Of a DNA stretch of 64,000 nt, positions 55,446 to 64,000 are shown one piece after another. Numbering within the stretch: the first letter of the stretch is position 1; the number at the start of each line of letters is the position of its first letter. Position numbers and translations under genes: made by a program. The stretch is from NCBI RefSeq assembly GCF_025464955.1, contig NZ_JAODNM010000045.1, positions 54,315-118,314 on the forward strand, read 5' to 3'. Below the pieces are notes generated by a model that was not told the origin of the DNA, searched no databases, and saw only the letters and a program-made list of their open reading frames with translations. Origin of the DNA: Amycolatopsis sp. GTDB lineage: Bacteria > Actinomycetota > Actinomycetes > Mycobacteriales > Pseudonocardiaceae.

Positions 55446-56954
55446 ATGCGACGCCTACGCACCGCGATCCTGGCACTACTACTGCTCGCGACCTCGGGAG
55501 CCCTCGCGGGCCCCGTGACCGCGTCCGCGGCACCCGGCGCGACCCCGACGGTGTCGCCGAAAGTGCAGCTCTTCTATTACCCGTGGTACGGAAACCCGTC
55601 GGTGTACGGAAGCTACCGGCACTGGCCGCAGGGAAACCTCACCCCGCCGCTGGAGATCAGCTCGAACTTCTACCCCAAGCTCGGCGCGTACGACTCAGGC
55701 GACCCCGCCGTGCTGAACCAGCAGATGGACTGGATCACCCAGGCCGGCGCGGGCACCATCGTCTACAGCTGGTGGGGGCAGGGCTCCTACGAGGACAACC
55801 TCGTCCCGGCGGTGATGGCGGCCGCCGCCCAGCACGGCATCAAGGTCGCGTGGCACATCGAGCCGTACACCGGTCGCACGGCCGCGTCGACGGTCGCCGA
55901 CATCGGGTACATCAACTCGCGCTACGGCAGCAGCCCCGCGTTCTACCGCGATCCTGACCACGGCAACAAGCCGGCGTTCTACATCTTCCAGAGCCTGTTC
56001 ATCCCCGACTGGACGACCCTGGACCAGGTCACCGCCGGCAACATCGTGCTCGCGCAGACCACCGACGTCTCGAAGGTCGCCCACTTCAACGGGATGTACA
56101 CCTACGACGGCATCGCGGGCGCGACCGAAACCGGCTGGCAGGACGTCGGCGCGTACTGCCACGCGCACGGCATGGTCTGGTCGCCGTCGGTCGCCCCCGG
56201 CTACCTCGACGACCGCGCCGTGCCCGGCAACACCACGCCGACACTCGATCGCGCGAACGGTGCCACCTATGACAAGGAGTGGACGAACGCGATCACCCCG
56301 GCGACCGGCGGAAACCCGGACTGGGTATCGGTCACCTCGTTCAACGAGTGGCACGAAGGGTCGATGATCGAGCCCGCGACGTCCACTCCCCCGACCGTCA
56401 TCCCGTACTTGACCTACGACGGCGCCTACGGACAGACAGGAACGGCCGCGGAGACGTCGTATCTCGGCCGAACCCGTTACTGGGCCTCGAAATTCGACAA
56501 TATCGGCCCGACCGACCCGCCGCCTCCGCCGGTGAACACCAACGTGGCCCTGCACAAGACGGCGACCGCGAGCGGTAACCAGGGCGGCTTCCCGGCGTCG
56601 AACATCACCGACGGCAACGCGTCGACGTACTGGGAGAGCACGAACAACGCCTTCCCTCAGACTGTGACCGTCGACCTCGGAGCGGCTTCGGCCGTCGGCC
56701 GCATCGTGCTCAAGCTTCCACCGTCGCCCGCCTGGGGCTCCCGGACGCAGACGCTTTCCGTGCTGGGCAGCGTAAACGGCTCGGCGTACGGCACCCTCGC
56801 GGCCTCACACGGCTACTCGTTCGACGCGTCGTCCGGCAACACCGTGACGATCACGTTCCCCGCCACCACCCAGCGCTACCTCCGGCTCGCCGTCACCGCC
56901 AACACCGGCTGGCCCGCCGGGCAGGCGAGCGAGTTCGAGGCCTACCAGAGCTGA
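55446..56954 (+). CDS. Secreted GH99-like glycosidase with C-terminal discoidin domain
   Basis: Extracellular enzyme of 502 residues related to glycoside hydrolase family 99 (endo-acting alpha-mannosidase/mannanase). Signal peptide (LRTAILALLLLATSGALAG), then the barrel with KVQLFYYPWYGNP, TIVYSWWGQGSYEDN, AWHIEPYTGRT and the acidic SFNEWHEGSMIEP. A proline linker (DPPPPPVN) near 358 joins an F5/8-type C domain of about 135 residues that probably binds carbohydrate. ATG 55446 follows GAGGAG. The GH3 gene begins 13 bases after its stop. Confidence 0.88.
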   Translation: MRRLRTAILALLLLATSGALAGPVTASAAPGATPTVSPKVQLFYYPWYGNPSVYGSYRHWPQGNLTPPLEISSNFYPKLGAYDSGDPAVLNQQMDWITQAGAGTIVYSWWGQGSYEDNLVPAVMAAAAQHGIKVAWHIEPYTGRTAASTVADIGYINSRYGSSPAFYRDPDHGNKPAFYIFQSLFIPDWTTLDQVTAGNIVLAQTTDVSKVAHFNGMYTYDGIAGATETGWQDVGAYCHAHGMVWSPSVAPGYLDDRAVPGNTTPTLDRANGATYDKEWTNAITPATGGNPDWVSVTSFNEWHEGSMIEPATSTPPTVIPYLTYDGAYGQTGTAAETSYLGRTRYWASKFDNIGPTDPPPPPVNTNVALHKTATASGNQGGFPASNITDGNASTYWESTNNAFPQTVTVDLGAASAVGRIVLKLPPSPAWGSRTQTLSVLGSVNGSAYGTLAASHGYSFDASSGNTVTITFPATTQRYLRLAVTANTGWPAGQASEFEAYQS

Positions 56955-56967
56955 GTAAGGAGTCATG

Positions 56968-59937
56968 ATGAGACGACGCCTTCTTTCCCGCGCCTTCCTG
57001 GCGGTGGTTTTGGCCACGGCCGGGCTGAGCGCTACGGTCCCCGCCGCGCAGGCGGCACCCACGAACGCGTGGATGAACCTCGCCGACCCGCCCGAGCAGC
57101 GAGCCGGCGCGCTGCTCGCCCAGATGACCACCGCCGAGAAACTCACCATGATGCACGGCGGTGTCCAATGCGACTGGGGCGCGTGCGTCGACCCGATCCC
57201 GCGGCTGGGTATCCCTTCGCTGCGACTGCAGGACGGCCCGGCCGGGGTCGCCGACGGCGTCGCCGGGGTGACGCAGCTGCCGGCGCCGGTCGCCGGGGCG
57301 GCCACCTTCGACCCGGCGCTGATGAATGCCTACGGCGGCGTGATCGGCTCGGAGGCCTGGGGCAAGGGCGCGAACACCGTCCTCGGGCCGACCATCAACA
57401 TCGACCGCGATCCCCGCTGGGGCCGCTCGTTCGAGTCGCTGAGCGAAGACCCGTATCTGGCCGGGCAGCTCGGCGCCGCCGACATCCAGGGCATTCAGGC
57501 ACAGGGCCCGATGGCGCAGGTCAAGCACTACGCCGTCTACAACCAGGAGACCTACCGCAACACCACGTCCGACAACGCCGTCGTCTCCGACCGCGTACAG
57601 CAGGAGCTCTACCTGCCCGCGTTCGAGGCCGCGGTGAAACAGGGCGGCGCGGACTCGGTGATGTGCTCCTACGCCGAGATCAACGGCACGTTCGCCTGTG
57701 AGAACCCCCAGCTGCAGCAGACGATCCTGCGCAACCAACTGGGCTTCGGAGGGTTCATCACCTCCGACTGGGGCGGCACACACTCCACGGTCGCGGCGGC
57801 GAACAACGGGCTCGACATGGAGATGAACGGCAGCGACTTCTACGGCGCCCCGCTGACCACGGCGGTCGCGAACGGACAGGTGTCGATCGCGACGATCGAC
57901 AGCCACGTCCGGCCCATCCTGGTCGAGATGTTCAAGGCGGGCCTGTTCGACAAGGCGCCCGGCGGCACCATCGGCACCAATGTCACCTCCGCCGCGCACA
58001 CCGCCGTCGCCAAGCAGGTCGCGCAGGAAGGCAGTGTGCTGCTGAAGAACAGCAACGTCCTGCCGATCGGCTCGTCGGCCCACTCCGTCGCGGTGATCGG
58101 CAACGACGCCGGCCAGAACGCGATGACCCGCGGCGGCGGCAGCGCCGGCGTCAACCCGCCGTACGTCGTCACGCCGTACCAGGGCATCCAGACGCGAGCG
58201 GGTTCCGGAACGGCCATCACCTACGCACAGGGCGTCGCCTCCCCCAACGGCGAGACCGTCGACAGCTCGTTCCTGACGCCGTCCAGCGGCAGCGGGCACG
58301 GCCTCTACGGCCAGTACTACACCGGCACGACCATGTCCGGCACTCCGGTGGCGACCAGGGTCGACCCGAAGATCGACTACATCTGGGGCGGCCAGCCGCC
58401 GCTCGCCGGCGTCCCCGCGACGAGCTGGTCCACCAAGTGGACCGGCACCCTCACCCCGCCGACGACCGGCAACTACCAGTTCGCGATGACCAGCGACGAC
58501 GGCAGCCGCCTGATCATCAACGGGCAGACCGTGGTGAACAACTGGTTCAACCAGCCGGCCACCACCCGCACCGGCAACATCACGCTCACCGCGGGCCAGC
58601 CCGTCAGCATCGAGGTCGACTACTTCCAGGACGGGGGCGGCAGCGTCGCCAACCTCGGCTGGACGATTCCCAACCAGAACCTGCACGACCCGGCTGTGGC
58701 CGCCGCGCGCAACTCCGACATGGCGGTCGTGTTCGTCAGCAACGCCGGTTCCGAGGGCGGCGACCTGAACAACATCGACCTTTCCGGTGTGCAGAACCAG
58801 CTCGTCAGCGACATCGCCGCGGTGAATCCCAACACGGTCGTCGTCGTCAACAGTGGATCCGCGGTCACCATGCCGTGGGCCGGGTCGGTGAAGGGCATCA
58901 TCGAGAACTGGTTCCCCGGGCAGGAAGACGGCAACGCGATCGCGTCACTGCTGTTCGGGGACGCCAACTTCTCGGGCAAGCTGCCGGTCACGTTCCCGAA
59001 CTCGCTGAACGACGTCCCCGCGCACACCCCGCAGCAATGGCCGGGGCAGAACGGATCGGTGCAGTACTCCGAAGGCCTCAACGTCGGGTACCGCTGGTAC
59101 GACAGCCAGAACATCACGCCGATGTTCCCGTTCGGCTTCGGCCTCTCGTACACGACGTTCGGCTACCAGAACCTGACGGTGTCCGCTCCGGACGGTTCGG
59201 GCGCGGTGAGCGTCGGCTTCGACCTGACCAACACCGGGAGCCGGGCGGGGACCGAGGTCCCGCAGGTCTACGTCGGGCAGCCGGCGGGGGTCGGTGAACC
59301 GCCGAAGGCCCTGCACGGTTTCCAGCGGGTGACGTTGAACGCGGGACAGACCCAGCATGTGACGATCAGCCTGGACGCGCGCAGCTTCCAGTACTGGAAC
59401 AACGGCTGGGTCAACGCTTCCGGGGTCAACACCGTCTCGGTCGGCTCGTCCTCGCGCGACCTCAAGCTGACCGGCCAGGTCACCATCGGCGGCGGTGGCA
59501 CGACCCCGCCGCCGGCGAACCCGAACCTGGCGCTGAACAGCCACGTCACGGTCAGCAGCACGCAGGGCGGCTTCCCCGCGAGCAACGCCGTCGACGGGAA
59601 CGCCAACAGCTACTGGGAAAGCGCCAACAACACGTTCCCGCAGTCGATCCAGGCCGACCTCGGCTCGGCGACGACGGTGGGCCGCGCGGTGCTCACGCTT
59701 CCGCCATCGGCGGCTTGGGGCGCGCGCACCGAAACTCTGTCGGTGCTCGGGTCCACGGACGGGACGAACTTCAGGACGCTCGTCGCGTCGGCCGGGTACC
59801 GGTTCGACCCGGCGACCGGGAACACCGTGACCGTCACGATCCCGTCAACGTCGGCGCGATACGTGAAGCTCGCCTTCACCGGCAACACCGGCTGGCCGGC
59901 CGCGCAGGTCTCCGAAATGCAGGTGTACGGCTCGTAG
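56968..59937 (+). CDS. Secreted GH3 beta-glycosidase with PA14 and discoidin domains
   Basis: Exo-acting glycosidase of about 989 residues. Signal peptide (RRRLLSRAFLAVVLATAGLS), GH3 N-domain (RLGIPSLRLQDGPAGVADGV, VKHYAVYNQETYR) with nucleophile Asp in FITSDWGGTHS near 264. A PA14 domain (about 440-570, GLYGQYYTGTTMSG, TSDDGSRLIINGQ) is inserted in the C-domain, followed by an Fn3-like domain (about 735-835) and a C-terminal F5/8-type C domain (about 852-988). ATG 56968 is five bases from AAGGAG; ATG 56965 is too close. Likely removes glucose or xylose units from products of the upstream enzyme. Confidence 0.92.
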   Translation: MRRRLLSRAFLAVVLATAGLSATVPAAQAAPTNAWMNLADPPEQRAGALLAQMTTAEKLTMMHGGVQCDWGACVDPIPRLGIPSLRLQDGPAGVADGVAGVTQLPAPVAGAATFDPALMNAYGGVIGSEAWGKGANTVLGPTINIDRDPRWGRSFESLSEDPYLAGQLGAADIQGIQAQGPMAQVKHYAVYNQETYRNTTSDNAVVSDRVQQELYLPAFEAAVKQGGADSVMCSYAEINGTFACENPQLQQTILRNQLGFGGFITSDWGGTHSTVAAANNGLDMEMNGSDFYGAPLTTAVANGQVSIATIDSHVRPILVEMFKAGLFDKAPGGTIGTNVTSAAHTAVAKQVAQEGSVLLKNSNVLPIGSSAHSVAVIGNDAGQNAMTRGGGSAGVNPPYVVTPYQGIQTRAGSGTAITYAQGVASPNGETVDSSFLTPSSGSGHGLYGQYYTGTTMSGTPVATRVDPKIDYIWGGQPPLAGVPATSWSTKWTGTLTPPTTGNYQFAMTSDDGSRLIINGQTVVNNWFNQPATTRTGNITLTAGQPVSIEVDYFQDGGGSVANLGWTIPNQNLHDPAVAAARNSDMAVVFVSNAGSEGGDLNNIDLSGVQNQLVSDIAAVNPNTVVVVNSGSAVTMPWAGSVKGIIENWFPGQEDGNAIASLLFGDANFSGKLPVTFPNSLNDVPAHTPQQWPGQNGSVQYSEGLNVGYRWYDSQNITPMFPFGFGLSYTTFGYQNLTVSAPDGSGAVSVGFDLTNTGSRAGTEVPQVYVGQPAGVGEPPKALHGFQRVTLNAGQTQHVTISLDARSFQYWNNGWVNASGVNTVSVGSSSRDLKLTGQVTIGGGGTTPPPANPNLALNSHVTVSSTQGGFPASNAVDGNANSYWESANNTFPQSIQADLGSATTVGRAVLTLPPSAAWGARTETLSVLGSTDGTNFRTLVASAGYRFDPATGNTVTVTIPSTSARYVKLAFTGNTGWPAAQVSEMQVYGS

Positions 59938-59940
59938 GGC

Positions 59941-60010
59941 TCGTGAGCGTTCCGGTTCGCCCGGGTGCAGGTGTCCCGCAGGCCACAGTGGCCGGCCGGA
60001 ACGCTCACGA
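59941..60010. terminator. Bidirectional hairpin between GH3 and ROK genes
   Basis: TCGTGAGCGTTCCGG (59941-59955) pairs perfectly over 15 bp with CCGGAACGCTCACGA (59996-60010), leaving a 40-base GC-rich loop. It lies three bases from both convergent stop codons and can serve both genes. Confidence 0.65.
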
Positions 60011-60013
60011 CTC

Positions 60014-61210
60014 CTAGACCCGCGCGGCCTCCGCAGCCGCGCGGGCACGGGCGACGTAGGGCCCAGGATCGGCGATGACCCGATGGACGACCTGGCCGGC
60101 GGCACCGAGCGTCGCGGCGTCGCCGCCGAGCCCGGACCCCACCAGCGAAGGCACCGAACGGCGAAGGCCGCCGAGCCGGGACTCCATCGCTTCGGCCGCC
60201 GGGCCCGCGATCCAGCCGAACAGCGGGGCGAAGATCCCGCCGAGCACGATCCGATCAAGATCCAGCAAGTTCACCGCGGAGGTCAGGGCGATTCCCAGTG
60301 CACGCCCGGCGTCCGCACAGGCCGCCAACGCGTGCCTGTCGCCTGCCTCGAGCCGGTGAAGCAGGTCGGACATCCCGCTCACCACGCTTCCAGGCGGCGC
60401 GGCCGCGCGCAGGAGCGCTTCCTGGCCGGCGTAGCCCTCGAGGCAACCGTGTCCACCGCAGCGACACGGCGGGCCGCTCGGCGAGACCACCACATGGCCC
60501 AGCTCACCCGCCGAGCCGTGCACACCGCGGAACAGCGAACCGCCCACGACCAGCCCGGCACCGATCCCGATTTCTCCTGAGACGTAAAGGAAATCGGGCT
60601 CCCCGGTGCCGAACCACAGCTCGCCGAGCGCGGCGAGATTGGCCTCGTTGTCCATATCGACCCGCAGCGGCAGGTCGAGCGCTTCGGCAGCCCGGACGCC
60701 ACGCCAGCCGAGGTTCGGCGCGTTGTGGAGCACACCGTCCTCAACCGGCCCCGAGATCGCCAGTACCGCGCCGGCCACGGTCAGGCCCATGACTTCGGCT
60801 TCGCTGAGCGCGTTGAGGGCGAGGACCCGGAGCTCCCCAAGCACTTCCGAAGGCTGGGTGCCGCGGTTGTCGCGGTCGACGCGGACCCGGAACCGCTCCT
60901 TCTTCGCCAGGTCGAGCAGGCAGACCGCGAGGTAGTCGACGTTGACTTCGAGCCCGAGCGCGGCGACCCGATGTCCGCTGAGGACGACCTCGACTCCGGG
61001 GCGGCCACGCTCGCCGCCGCGGATGACCCCGGATTCCGTCAGGATCCCGGCGTCGATGAGGTCGCCGACCAGTTTCGACACGGTGCTCTTGGTCAGCCCG
61101 GTGCTCTCGGCGAGCGCCGCGCGCGTCACCGGGCCGCTGCGCCCGACCTCGCCCAGGACGACTTCGAGGTTGCGCGCTCGCATCGAATCGTGTCTTACGG
61201 CCTGCGTCAT
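60014..61210 (-). CDS. ROK family transcriptional regulator (XylR-like)
   Basis: Sugar-responsive repressor of 398 residues. A winged helix at the N-terminus (TRAALAESTGLTKSTVSKLV) is joined to a ROK sugar-kinase-like domain: LGLEVNVDYLAVCLLDL, DNEANLAALGELWFG, and the zinc motif CRCGGHGCLEGYAG. ATG 61210 follows GAGGGGG. It diverges from xylose isomerase, so xylose-type control is likely. Confidence 0.9.
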   Translation of the reverse strand: MTQAVRHDSMRARNLEVVLGEVGRSGPVTRAALAESTGLTKSTVSKLVGDLIDAGILTESGVIRGGERGRPGVEVVLSGHRVAALGLEVNVDYLAVCLLDLAKKERFRVRVDRDNRGTQPSEVLGELRVLALNALSEAEVMGLTVAGAVLAISGPVEDGVLHNAPNLGWRGVRAAEALDLPLRVDMDNEANLAALGELWFGTGEPDFLYVSGEIGIGAGLVVGGSLFRGVHGSAGELGHVVVSPSGPPCRCGGHGCLEGYAGQEALLRAAAPPGSVVSGMSDLLHRLEAGDRHALAACADAGRALGIALTSAVNLLDLDRIVLGGIFAPLFGWIAGPAAEAMESRLGGLRRSVPSLVGSGLGGDAATLGAAGQVVHRVIADPGPYVARARAAAEAARV

Positions 61211-61247
61211 GGCACCCCCTCCGCTCAAGGGTGAGACTAGTACGCAC

Positions 61248-61278
61248 TTGACGTGAAGGCAGTCGGCACGCATATTAA
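61248..61278 (+). promoter_or_regulatory. xylA promoter region
   Basis: TTGACG at 61248-61253 is followed after 17-19 bases by CATATTAA (61271-61278). The adjoining AT-rich stretch to 61300 (TTAAATCC...AACTAAATGG) is a plausible ROK-repressor site, although not a perfect palindrome. Confidence 0.5.
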
Positions 61279-61310
61279 ATCCATAACGTGAACTAAATGG
61301 AGGATCGCTG

Positions 61311-62462
61311 ATGGACGCCTACACCCCGACCAGGGAAGACCGCTTCACGTTCGGCCTGTGGACGGTCGGCTGGCAGGCGAGCGACCCGTTCGGGCAAGCC
61401 ACCCGGCCGCCGCTCGACCCGGTCGAGAGCGTGCATCGCCTGGCAGAACTGGGCGCGTACGGCGTGACGTTCCACGACGACGACCTGCTCGCCACCGAAC
61501 CCGATCGGGACAAGGCGATCGCCCGGTTCAAGCAGGCACTGGCCGACACCGGGCTCAAGGTGCCGATGGCCACCACGAACCTCTTCAGCCACCCGGTGTT
61601 CAAGGACGGGGGCCTGACCAGCAACGATCGGGATATCCGGCGGCACGCCCTGCGCAAGGTCCGCCGCAACATCGACCTCGCCGCCGAGCTCGGCGCATCG
61701 ACCTACGTCGTCTGGGGCGGCCGCGAAGGCGCGGAGTCCGACGCCGCGAAGGACGTCGTCGCGGCGCTGAGCCGGTACAAGGAAGGCTTGGACCTCCTGG
61801 CGTCGTACGTGGTCGAGCAGGGCTACGACATCCGATTCGCGCTCGAGCCCAAGCCGAACGAACCACGCGGCGACATCCTGCTGCCGACCATCGGCCACGC
61901 GCTGGCGTTCATCGGGCAGCTCGAGCGGCCCGAGCGGTTCGGCGTCAACCCCGAGGTCGGGCACGAGCAGATGGCCGGACTCAACTTCGTCCACGGTGTC
62001 GCGCAAGCGCTCTGGCAGGGCAAGCTGTTCCACATCGACCTCAACGGGCAGCACGGCCCGAAGTTCGACCAGGACCTCATCTTCGGCCACGGCGATCTGA
62101 CCAGCGCGTTCTTCCTGGTCGACCTGCTGGAGAACGGCGGCTACGAGGGCCCGCGACACTTCGACTACAAGCCGCTGCGCACCGAAGACGCCGACGACGT
62201 CTGGATTTCGGCCGCCGCGAACATGCGGACATACCTGATCCTGAAGGAGAAGTCGAAGGCCTTCCGCGCCGACCCCGAGGTCACCGCGGCACTGGCGGAG
62301 TCACGTGTGCCGGAACTCACCGAGCCCACGCTGTCCCCCGGTGAGTCCCTCGACGACCTGCTGCGCGACAACTTCGACGAGACCCTCGCAGCCAAGCGCG
62401 GCTACCACTTCACCCGCCTCAACCAGCTGGCTCTGGAACACCTCCTCGGCGTCCGGGGATGA
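61311..62462 (+). CDS. xylA: Xylose isomerase
   Basis: Interconverts D-xylose and D-xylulose (and glucose/fructose) using two Mg or Mn ions; 383 residues, the short actinobacterial type. Catalytic His is in [10 protein letters not shown] (about 55). Metal and substrate motifs are [32 protein letters not shown] and [21 protein letters not shown] 61311 follows GGAGG. No xylulokinase gene is adjacent within the window. Ended by a strong hairpin. Confidence 0.98.
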   Translation: MDAYTPTREDRFTFGLWTVGWQASDPFGQATRPPLDPVESVHRLAELGAYGVTFHDDDLLATEPDRDKAIARFKQALADTGLKVPMATTNLFSHPVFKDGGLTSNDRDIRRHALRKVRRNIDLAAELGASTYVVWGGREGAESDAAKDVVAALSRYKEGLDLLASYVVEQGYDIRFALEPKPNEPRGDILLPTIGHALAFIGQLERPERFGVNPEVGHEQMAGLNFVHGVAQALWQGKLFHIDLNGQHGPKFDQDLIFGHGDLTSAFFLVDLLENGGYEGPRHFDYKPLRTEDADDVWISAAANMRTYLILKEKSKAFRADPEVTAALAESRVPELTEPTLSPGESLDDLLRDNFDETLAAKRGYHFTRLNQLALEHLLGVRG

Positions 62463-62467
62463 CGCCC

Positions 62468-62511
62468 CGGCTCTGGTCGTGCTGCTCCGAAGACCAGCAC
62501 GACCAGAGCCG
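62468..62511 (+). terminator. Terminator of xylA
   Basis: A perfect 17-bp stem, CGGCTCTGGTCGTGCTG (62468-62484) with CAGCACGACCAGAGCCG (62495-62511), has a 10-base loop and is followed by CTTCCCTT, six bases after the xylA stop. Confidence 0.8.
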
Positions 62512-62534
62512 CTTCCCTTACCGGACAACGTATT

Positions 62535-62690
62535 TCAGCCACACTGCCAGGTGAACAGCGCGTTCGCGAACCGGCGGGCGGCCAGGTCCTCCGGCCGGAT
62601 CAGCCAGTACAGGATGCCGAAGTCGCCCCACATCATGTCGCCCTCGCTGTCGATCTGGGCGAGCACAACCCAGCCATCGATTCCGGATCG
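62535..62690 (-). pseudogene. C-terminal remnant of a DUF1963/YwqG-like gene
   Basis: The minus-strand frame ending at the TGA at 62535 reads WVVLAQIDSEGDMMWGDFG, LYWLIRPEDLAARRF and FTWQCG. This matches the final approximately 45 residues of DUF1963 (YwqG-like) proteins, normally about 250-300 residues long. Upstream the frame enters the sliding-clamp gene on the other strand, so the rest is missing. It is probably the tail of a gene deleted by rearrangement. Confidence 0.7.
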
Positions 62691-62725
62691 TCGGAACTGT
62701 CGGTGGTGGCCGCTAGCTTGCCACG

Positions 62726-63808
62726 ATGGACCTCACCGCTTCCACTCGTGCTCTGGCAGCCGCCGTTTCCGAGTCCGCCAAGCTGTCGCCGGGAGCGCTG
62801 TCCGCGGTGCTGCTGCGCGCGAATGCCGACGGGTTGACGCTCGTGGGCGCCGACAGCGAACGCTGGACACGCCTGACGTGCGAGGCCACCACACACGTCG
62901 ACGGCGACGCGACGGTGCCTGTCGCCCCGCTCGCCGAGATGCTGCGCATGCTTGACGCGGCGTTCGTACGGATCGTCGTCGAGGGTTCTCGGCTGGCGGT
63001 GCGTGTGGACGGTGCCCGGTTTGCGCTCCCGCTGCTCGACAAAGCCTTGCACCACACACGGACGACGCCTCCACCCAAGGTGGCCGACGTCGGTGGCGCC
63101 GCACTCGCGGCGGCATTGCGGACCGTGGCCGCCACCGCGTCGCACGACGACACGCTGCCGTTGTTCACCGGCGTGCGGCTGCACATCGACGACGGAAAGC
63201 TGAACCTGGTGGCGTCGGACCGGTACCGGATGGCCGTGGCCAAAGTTCCGTTGCTGGCCGTCACCGGCTCCCTCGACGCACTGGTGCCTGCCACTCTGCT
63301 CGTCGAAATCGCCAGACAGGCCAAGGGAATCGTCGGAGTGCACACCGAGCACGGCAGGTTCGGCCTCAGCTGGTCCGGGAACACGGTGAGCACGGCGGTG
63401 CTCGACGGCGGCTTCCTCTCCGCGAGCTCGATCGCCACCTCATCGATCGACACGACCGTCGAAGTCCGGGCCGACGTGCTCAGCGCGGCCGTCCGCCGGG
63501 TCGGCATGTTCGCGGACACCCGTCGGGTGCTCACTTTGGAAGTCGGCGACGGTCAACTGCGGCTGGCCAGCTCCAAACAGGACACTGGGGAGGCCGAGGA
63601 GATGCTCAAAGCGAACGTACTCGGTGGTCGTACTTCCCCGTCGTTCCAAGCACGCTACCTGGTTGACGCACTCCAGCCCTTCGGCGGCGCGGAGGTGCGG
63701 CTCGGGATCCAGCCCGGCCGCCGGGCGACTGTCATCCATGCGACGGACCCCGGCGAGTTCGAGCTGACGTACCTCGTGATGCCGACCACGCACTTTGAGC
63801 GTTCGTGA
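62726..63808 (+). CDS. DNA polymerase III beta-subunit (sliding clamp) paralogue
   Basis: 360 residues with three clamp-like domains. LRTVAATASHDDTLPLFTGV and LNLVASDRYRMAVAKVPL match the middle-domain hydrophobic-pocket region of DnaN, and the C-terminal domain has VRLGIQPGRRATVIHATDPG. The N-terminal domain is divergent. A housekeeping dnaN would lie beside dnaA and gyrB/recF; none is here, so this is a second copy. A TAGCTT hexamer lies six bases before the ATG, suggesting a leaderless mRNA. The canonical C-terminal ending YLVMPTTHFERS differs from the usual LVMPVRL. Confidence 0.88.
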   Translation: MDLTASTRALAAAVSESAKLSPGALSAVLLRANADGLTLVGADSERWTRLTCEATTHVDGDATVPVAPLAEMLRMLDAAFVRIVVEGSRLAVRVDGARFALPLLDKALHHTRTTPPPKVADVGGAALAAALRTVAATASHDDTLPLFTGVRLHIDDGKLNLVASDRYRMAVAKVPLLAVTGSLDALVPATLLVEIARQAKGIVGVHTEHGRFGLSWSGNTVSTAVLDGGFLSASSIATSSIDTTVEVRADVLSAAVRRVGMFADTRRVLTLEVGDGQLRLASSKQDTGEAEEMLKANVLGGRTSPSFQARYLVDALQPFGGAEVRLGIQPGRRATVIHATDPGEFELTYLVMPTTHFERS

Positions 63809-63904
63809 ACGTGGCCTCGATGATTTTGCGCGCTCGTGACGTCGGTATTTGTTGGTGTGTAAGGGTTTTGTTCCGCGAGATGCTACCCGTGTGAGTGATG
63901 CTGT

Positions 63905-63920
63905 TCGAACGAGTGTGCGG
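63905..63920 (+). promoter_or_regulatory. SOS (LexA) box-like sequence
   Basis: TCGAAC-GAGT-GTGCGG matches the mycobacterial-type LexA box TCGAAC-N4-GTTCGA at 10 of 12 defined positions. It ends just before a TACGCT -10-like hexamer (63922-63927) that stands six bases before the GTG at 63934. Confidence 0.45.
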
Positions 63921-63933
63921 TTACGCTTGCTGT

Positions 63934-64000
63934 GTGGACGTGGAACAGATACCGGCGTGGACACTCACCGAAGGGGAGCTGTCCGCCGCACTGCTGCGCG
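63934..64000 (+). CDS. Start of an unidentified gene, possibly DUF222/HNH type (partial)
   Basis: Only 22 codons are visible (MDVEQIPAWTLTEGELSAAL), running off the right edge. The phrase TLTEGELSAALLR resembles the opening of DUF222/13E12-repeat HNH endonucleases, but this is too short to be certain. The GTG has an appropriately placed TACGCT -10-like element (leaderless) and an SOS-box-like site. Confidence 0.45.
   Translation, partial: MDVEQIPAWTLTEGELSAALLR

Overview
The window is a chromosomal segment of a very GC-rich actinomycete, most likely Pseudonocardiaceae and probably Amycolatopsis or a close relative. This is an inference from several things: the actinobacterial gene order valS...folC-DUF4233-ndk...rne-rplU-rpmA-obgE-proB, paired clpP1/clpP2 next to clpX and tig, a mycothiol-dependent-enzyme homologue, RNase E with an IF2-type N-terminal domain, many GTG/TTG starts, and several genes whose -10 hexamer sits six bases before the start codon (leaderless architecture). 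No rRNA, tRNA, CRISPR array, transposase or prophage was recognised.

Layout. 1-1.8 kb: a partial FAD monooxygenase diverges from a TetR repressor over a perfect 22-bp palindrome. 1.8-8.3 kb: the minus-strand housekeeping block rne, rplU, rpmA, obgE, proB. 8.8-13.8 kb: a secreted S8 protease, a DrrAB-like ABC exporter and a mycothiol-enzyme homologue, which separate rne from ndk. 13.8-16.4 kb: ndk, DUF4233, folC. 16.7-20.4 kb: a secreted SGNH hydrolase, a decayed alpha/beta hydrolase, an intact hydrolase with a divergent LysR regulator, and a repeat-rich non-coding stretch; these separate folC from valS (20.4-23.1 kb). 23.3-25.1 kb: a MarR-MFS efflux pair. 25.1-32.2 kb: a putative formate/C1 module (FdhF/YdeP oxidoreductase, OFA-type MFS carrier with a tiny partner, FdhD), with a DUF5753 remnant, a palindromic repeat array and an LCP cell-wall ligase in between. 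32.2-34.5 kb: a Tat-exported esterase, an RsbA-like sensor/anti-sigma protein and a small membrane protein. 34.6-39.0 kb: the proteostasis block clpX, clpP2, clpP1, tig. 39.1-41.0 kb: a TetR regulator divergent from a Gfo/Idh/MocA oxidoreductase.

41.0-48.5 kb: a surface-glycosylation cluster comprising a membrane-anchored small protein, an orphan sensor kinase, and two GT39 polytopic glycosyltransferases on either side of a GT2-GtrA fusion. The GT2-GtrA protein is expected to make or flip a polyprenyl-phosphate sugar, and the two GT39 enzymes to transfer it outside the membrane. 48.6-51.8 kb: a PP2C-like phosphatase, a 157-bp element bounded by inverted repeats, an alpha/beta hydrolase and a YtcJ-like amidohydrolase. 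52-55.2 kb: a large secreted S8 protease, followed by a very long hairpin. 55.4-62.5 kb: a polysaccharide-use region (secreted GH99 and GH3 enzymes with related C-terminal discoidin domains, a ROK repressor and xylose isomerase). 62.5-64 kb: a DUF1963 gene remnant, a second DNA-polymerase sliding clamp, and at the right edge the start of an unidentified gene (possibly DUF222/HNH type) behind an SOS-box-like sequence.

The most promising material for follow-up is the GT39/GT2-GtrA/GT39 cluster with its unpaired histidine kinase, the coupled 41-residue partner of the OFA carrier, the orphan sliding clamp beside a possible LexA-controlled gene, and several non-coding repeats.
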